A stretch of 64,000 nt of DNA from Nocardia sp. NRRL S-836 (GTDB lineage: Bacteria; Actinomycetota; Actinomycetes; Mycobacteriales; Pseudonocardiaceae): positions 62,001 through 126,000 of the forward strand of contig NZ_LGDY01000116.1 in assembly GCF_001279525.1 (NCBI RefSeq), written 5' to 3'. The translations under genes and the position numbers were made by a program. Numbering within the stretch: position 1 is the stretch's first letter; each line of letters begins with the position of its first letter. The notes under the pieces are model-generated. The model was not told the DNA's origin, did no database searches, and saw only the letters and a program-made list of their open reading frames with translations. Of this stretch, positions 61,209 through 64,000 are shown piece after piece.

Positions 61209-61293
61209 GAAGCGGACGGTATCGCCTTGCGCAAGAGGCCGTCAACTCTGCGGGATGGATTTCCCGGATGGTGGACGTGGAACAATCGTCCGG

Positions 61294-61776
61294 GTGAAGA
61301 AGCTGGTCTTTCGCATCCCGGCAACGGCCCTGCTCGCGGCGTGTTTGATCGCGATCTGCGTGACGCCTGTGGCGTGGGTCGCTCCGGGGCTGCAGGTGCT
61401 CTACGTCTTCCCGCTCGGGTACGCGTACTGGGTGGTCCGCAACCGCACGACCGCCACCGAGGAGGACCTCGTCGCCCGCGGCCTGTTCGGCTCCACGACG
61501 GTGCGGTGGTCGGAGCTGAAGTCGCTCCGGCTGGTCGAGAAGGGCTGGCTGAAGGCCGTGCGGTCCGACGACACCGAGGTGACGCTCCCGGCCGTGCGGA
61601 TGATGCACCTGCCCGCGCTGTCGGCGATCAGCGGCGGTCTCGTGCCGGACCCGAACGCCTCGCTGGCGGCGGAGAAGGCGGCGGCGGAGGAAGAAGCCGG
61701 AAAGGCTGAATCCGGCGAGGCGGCCGCCGAGTCTGACGAGAGCGGAACACCCGGATCCGTACAGTCGGAGAAGTGA
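61294..61776 (+). CDS. PH-domain membrane protein (CFP6-like)
   Basis: The 160 residues begin with two short hydrophobic segments (LVFRIPATALLAACLIAICV, VAPGLQVLYVFPLGYAYWVV), then a bacterial PH-like domain (ATEEDLVARGLFGSTTVRWSELKSL, with TLPAVRMMHLPALSAISGG) and an acidic Ala/Glu-rich tail. It corresponds to CFP6 (Rv3004) next to ilvB in M. tuberculosis. Function unknown. GTG 61294 (VKKLVFRI) is a choice by analogy; the open frame extends to 61255. It overlaps the VKOR gene (GTGA). Confidence 0.83.
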   Translation: MKKLVFRIPATALLAACLIAICVTPVAWVAPGLQVLYVFPLGYAYWVVRNRTTATEEDLVARGLFGSTTVRWSELKSLRLVEKGWLKAVRSDDTEVTLPAVRMMHLPALSAISGGLVPDPNASLAAEKAAAEEEAGKAESGEAAAESDESGTPGSVQSEK

Positions 61777-62210
61777 CCAAACGAGTTCCGCTGCTGAGCC
61801 TGCTGCTGTCCATCGCGGGCTTGCTGACCTCGGCTTACCTGACGTACACGCACTTCGACCGGTCCGCGTTGATCTGCTCGGCCGACGCGGTCGTGGACTG
61901 TGAGACGGTGACCTCCAGCGACCAGTCGGAGCTCTTCGGCATCCCGGTCGCGATCCTCGGGCTCGCCTTCTTCGCGTTCCTGACCGTGATCTGCCTCCCG
62001 TTCGCGTGGCGGGTCGAGGCGCTGAAGTGGGTGCGGCTCGGTGCCGTCGCCGTCGGTGTCCTGATGGTCGTGTACCTGGTCGCGGCCGAGTTGCTGATCA
62101 TCGGCAAGATCTGCCTGTGGTGCACGGTTGTGCACATCATCACGCTCGCACTGGCCTATCTGCTGGTCTCGGCCGGTCTGCGTGAGAACGCTGCCGCGGG
62201 GCACGAGTAA
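61773..62210 (+). CDS. Vitamin K epoxide reductase-family membrane protein
   Basis: The 145-residue protein has four predicted membrane helices and the VKOR cysteines: CxxC in KICLWCTVVH near the C-terminus and the upstream pair in CSADAVVDCETV. In actinobacteria VKOR reoxidises a DsbA-like thiol oxidase with menaquinone, supporting disulfide formation in exported proteins. No DsbA partner is adjacent. The GTG at 61773 overlaps the PH-domain stop. Confidence 0.9.
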   Translation: MTKRVPLLSLLLSIAGLLTSAYLTYTHFDRSALICSADAVVDCETVTSSDQSELFGIPVAILGLAFFAFLTVICLPFAWRVEALKWVRLGAVAVGVLMVVYLVAAELLIIGKICLWCTVVHIITLALAYLLVSAGLRENAAAGHE

Positions 62211-62293
62211 CCTTTGAGGCACCGCTCCCAGACTGGTGACGCCTGACCCGGCCGTCCCGCGCGCATTCTTCTTGAACTGAATCTGGAGGAGCA

Positions 62294-64000
62294 GTGCCTC
62301 AGCTCCGCTCTCGCACCACCACGCACGGCCGCAACGCTGCCGGAGCCCGCGCTCTCTGGCGCGCGACCGGCATGACGGACAGCGACTTCGGCAAGCCCAT
62401 CATCGCGATCGCCAACTCGTACACGCAGTTCGTGCCGGGCCACGTGCACCTGCGCGACCTCGGCGACATCGTGGCCGAGGCCGTGCGCGAGGCGGGTGGC
62501 GTGCCGCGCGAGTTCCACACCATCGCGGTCGACGACGGCATCGCCATGGGTCACAGCGGCATGCTCTACTCGCTGCCCAGCCGCGAGATCATCGCCGACT
62601 CGGTCGAGTACATGGTCAACGCGCACCAGGCCGACGCGATCGTGTGCATCTCGAACTGCGACAAGATCACGCCCGGCATGCTGAACGCGGCCATGCGCCT
62701 CAACATCCCCGTCGTGTTCGTCTCCGGCGGCCCGATGGAGGCCGGCAAGGCCGTCGTCGTCGAGGGCGTCGCCGTCGCACCGACCGACCTCATCACCGCG
62801 ATCTCCGCCTCGGCGTCGCCCGCCGTGGACGACGCGGGACTGAGCGAGGTCGAGCGCTCCGCGTGCCCGACCTGCGGTTCCTGCTCCGGCATGTTCACCG
62901 CGAACTCGATGAACTGCCTGACCGAGGCCCTCGGCCTGTCGTTGCCGGGCAACGGTTCCACGCTCGCCACCCACGCCGCGCGCCGCGAGCTGTTCTCCGA
63001 GGCCGGCCGCGTGGTCGTGGAGCTGTGCAAGCGCTGGTACGGCGAGGACGACGAGTCGGCGCTGCCGCGGTCGATCGCGAACCGCAAGGCGTTCGAGAAC
63101 GCGATGGCGCTGGACATGGCCATGGGCGGCTCGACGAACACCGTGCTGCACATCCTCGCCGCCGCGCAGGAGGGCGAGATCGACTTCACGCTGCAGGACA
63201 TCGACGACCTGTCCCGCCGCGTGCCGTGCCTGTCGAAGGTGTCGCCGAACTCCGACTACCACATGGAGGACGTGCACCGGGCCGGCGGAATCCCCGCGCT
63301 GCTGGGCGAGCTGCACCGCGGCGGCCTGCTGAACGAGGACGTCACCTCGGTGCACACGCCCACGCTCGCGGAGTGGCTCGCGAAGTGGGACATCCGCGCG
63401 GAGAGCCCGTCGCAGGAGGCGCTGGAGCTGTTCCACGCGGCCCCCGGCGGCGTGCGCACGACGCAGGCGTTCTCCACCGCGAACCGCTGGTCCTCTTTGG
63501 ACACCGACGCGGCGGGCGGCTGCATCCGCGACGTCGAGCACGCCTACACCAGGGACGGCGGCCTGGCCGTGCTGCGCGGCAACCTGGCCGAGCGCGGCGC
63601 GATCATCAAGGCGGCCGGCATCGACGAGGAGCTGTGGCGCTTCGAGGGCCCGGCGCGCGTCGTCGAGTCCCAGGAGCAGGCCGTGTCGGTGATCCTGAAC
63701 AAGGAGATCCAGGCCGGCGACGTGCTGGTCGTGCGCTACGAGGGCCCCTCCGGCGGCCCCGGCATGCAGGAGATGCTGCACCCGACGGCGTTCCTCAAGG
63801 GCTCCGGCCTGGGCAAGAAGTGCGCGCTGATCACCGACGGCCGCTTCTCCGGCGGTTCCTCGGGCCTGTCGATCGGCCACGTCTCGCCCGAGGCGGCCGG
63901 TGGCGGCACGATCGGCCTGGTCGAGAACGGCGACCGGATCCTCATCGACGTGCACGAGCGGCGGCTGGAGCTGCTGGTGGACGACGACGTGCTGGCCGAG
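62294..64000 (+). CDS. ilvD: Dihydroxy-acid dehydratase (3' end outside window)
   Basis: IlvD dehydrates dihydroxyisovalerate and dihydroxymethylvalerate, the third shared step of Val/Ile synthesis. The visible 569 residues include SNCDK (Cys122) and [11 protein letters not shown] (Cys191, 194 and 197), ligands of the Fe-S cluster, and [22 protein letters not shown] near the end. Full-length enzymes have about 610 residues, so roughly 45 residues are missing beyond base 64000. The GTG at 62294 follows GGAGGAGC. It is separated from ilvBNC and transcribed in the opposite direction. Confidence 0.97.
   Translation, partial: MPQLRSRTTTHGRNAAGARALWRATGMTDSDFGKPIIAIANSYTQFVPGHVHLRDLGDIVAEAVREAGGVPREFHTIAVDDGIAMGHSGMLYSLPSREIIADSVEYMVNAHQADAIVCISNCDKITPGMLNAAMRLNIPVVFVSGGPMEAGKAVVVEGVAVAPTDLITAISASASPAVDDAGLSEVERSACPTCGSCSGMFTANSMNCLTEALGLSLPGNGSTLATHAARRELFSEAGRVVVELCKRWYGEDDESALPRSIANRKAFENAMALDMAMGGSTNTVLHILAAAQEGEIDFTLQDIDDLSRRVPCLSKVSPNSDYHMEDVHRAGGIPALLGELHRGGLLNEDVTSVHTPTLAEWLAKWDIRAESPSQEALELFHAAPGGVRTTQAFSTANRWSSLDTDAAGGCIRDVEHAYTRDGGLAVLRGNLAERGAIIKAAGIDEELWRFEGPARVVESQEQAVSVILNKEIQAGDVLVVRYEGPSGGPGMQEMLHPTAFLKGSGLGKKCALITDGRFSGGSSGLSIGHVSPEAAGGGTIGLVENGDRILIDVHERRLELLVDDDVLAE

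Noticed and set aside
62156..63955. 599-residue minus-strand frame at the window end
   Set aside because: It is antisense to ilvD, which is certain from its cysteine motifs and runs off the window end without a stop.

Overview
The window is high-GC actinobacterial chromosome. Third codon positions are strongly G/C, GTG and TTG starts are frequent, and terminators are mostly short perfect hairpins without a U-tract. Gene order matches the conserved block I remember from Mycobacterium tuberculosis (mutM-rnc-DUF177-sepIVA-coaD-rsmD-pyc, recG-DAK2-rpmB, ung-thiL-ddl-gpsA-cofC, ppk-mutT1-hupB-leuD-leuC-IclR, two tRNAs, FAH-leuB-serA, ilvC-ilvN-ilvB-CFP6). The inserted genes, namely cimA, a B12-regulated importer, a subtilase and a DUF397 protein, suggest a Pseudonocardiales genome such as Lentzea, Saccharothrix or Amycolatopsis. 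The genus is inference.

Layout. 1-9460, minus strand apart from one GNAT gene: DNA repair, ribosome and RNase genes (mutM, rnc, rpmF), a septation protein, CoA and rRNA-methylation genes, a metallo-hydrolase and pyruvate carboxylase. 9694-12705: a DivIVA-like coiled-coil gene, then about 1.5 kb without genes that holds a folded inverted-repeat element, a 5-bp periodic tract and a 15-bp minisatellite. 12706-22720: recG, a DAK2 protein, rpmB, an MFS-ung-gamma-CA-GNAT-thiL minus-strand run, an Lrp-type stand-alone domain, DUF3515 and ddl. 23088-36551: a MocR regulator with its divergent flavoprotein, cysteine dioxygenase and a Cys/Met PLP enzyme, gpsA-plsC, the F420 gene cofC, exported proteins, ppk and a Nudix-phosphatase. 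36876-46828: hupB, leuCD with a divergent IclR regulator, tRNA-Glu and tRNA-Gln, a HAD hydrolase, an FAD monooxygenase, an orphan LuxR protein, an FAH protein and cimA. 47029-50487: a B12 ABC importer under a cobalamin riboswitch, and a YCII protein. 50557-64000: leuB, a large secreted subtilase, serA, DUF397, ilvBNC, a PH-domain protein, a VKOR protein and ilvD, which is cut by the window end.

The unifying theme is branched-chain amino-acid synthesis. cimA, leuB, leuC, leuD, ilvB, ilvN, ilvC and ilvD all lie within 26 kb, yet their control looks different in each place. cimA has a leader peptide with three consecutive Ile codons, a stop-codon hairpin and an intrinsic terminator with a U-tract. 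ilvB has the same architecture with a run of alternating Leu and Val codons. leuCD faces an IclR-family regulator. leuB has a small upstream ORF and a hairpin that buries its ribosome binding site. The Ile-coding attenuator in front of citramalate synthase is the most interesting signal, because that enzyme opens the threonine-independent isoleucine route.
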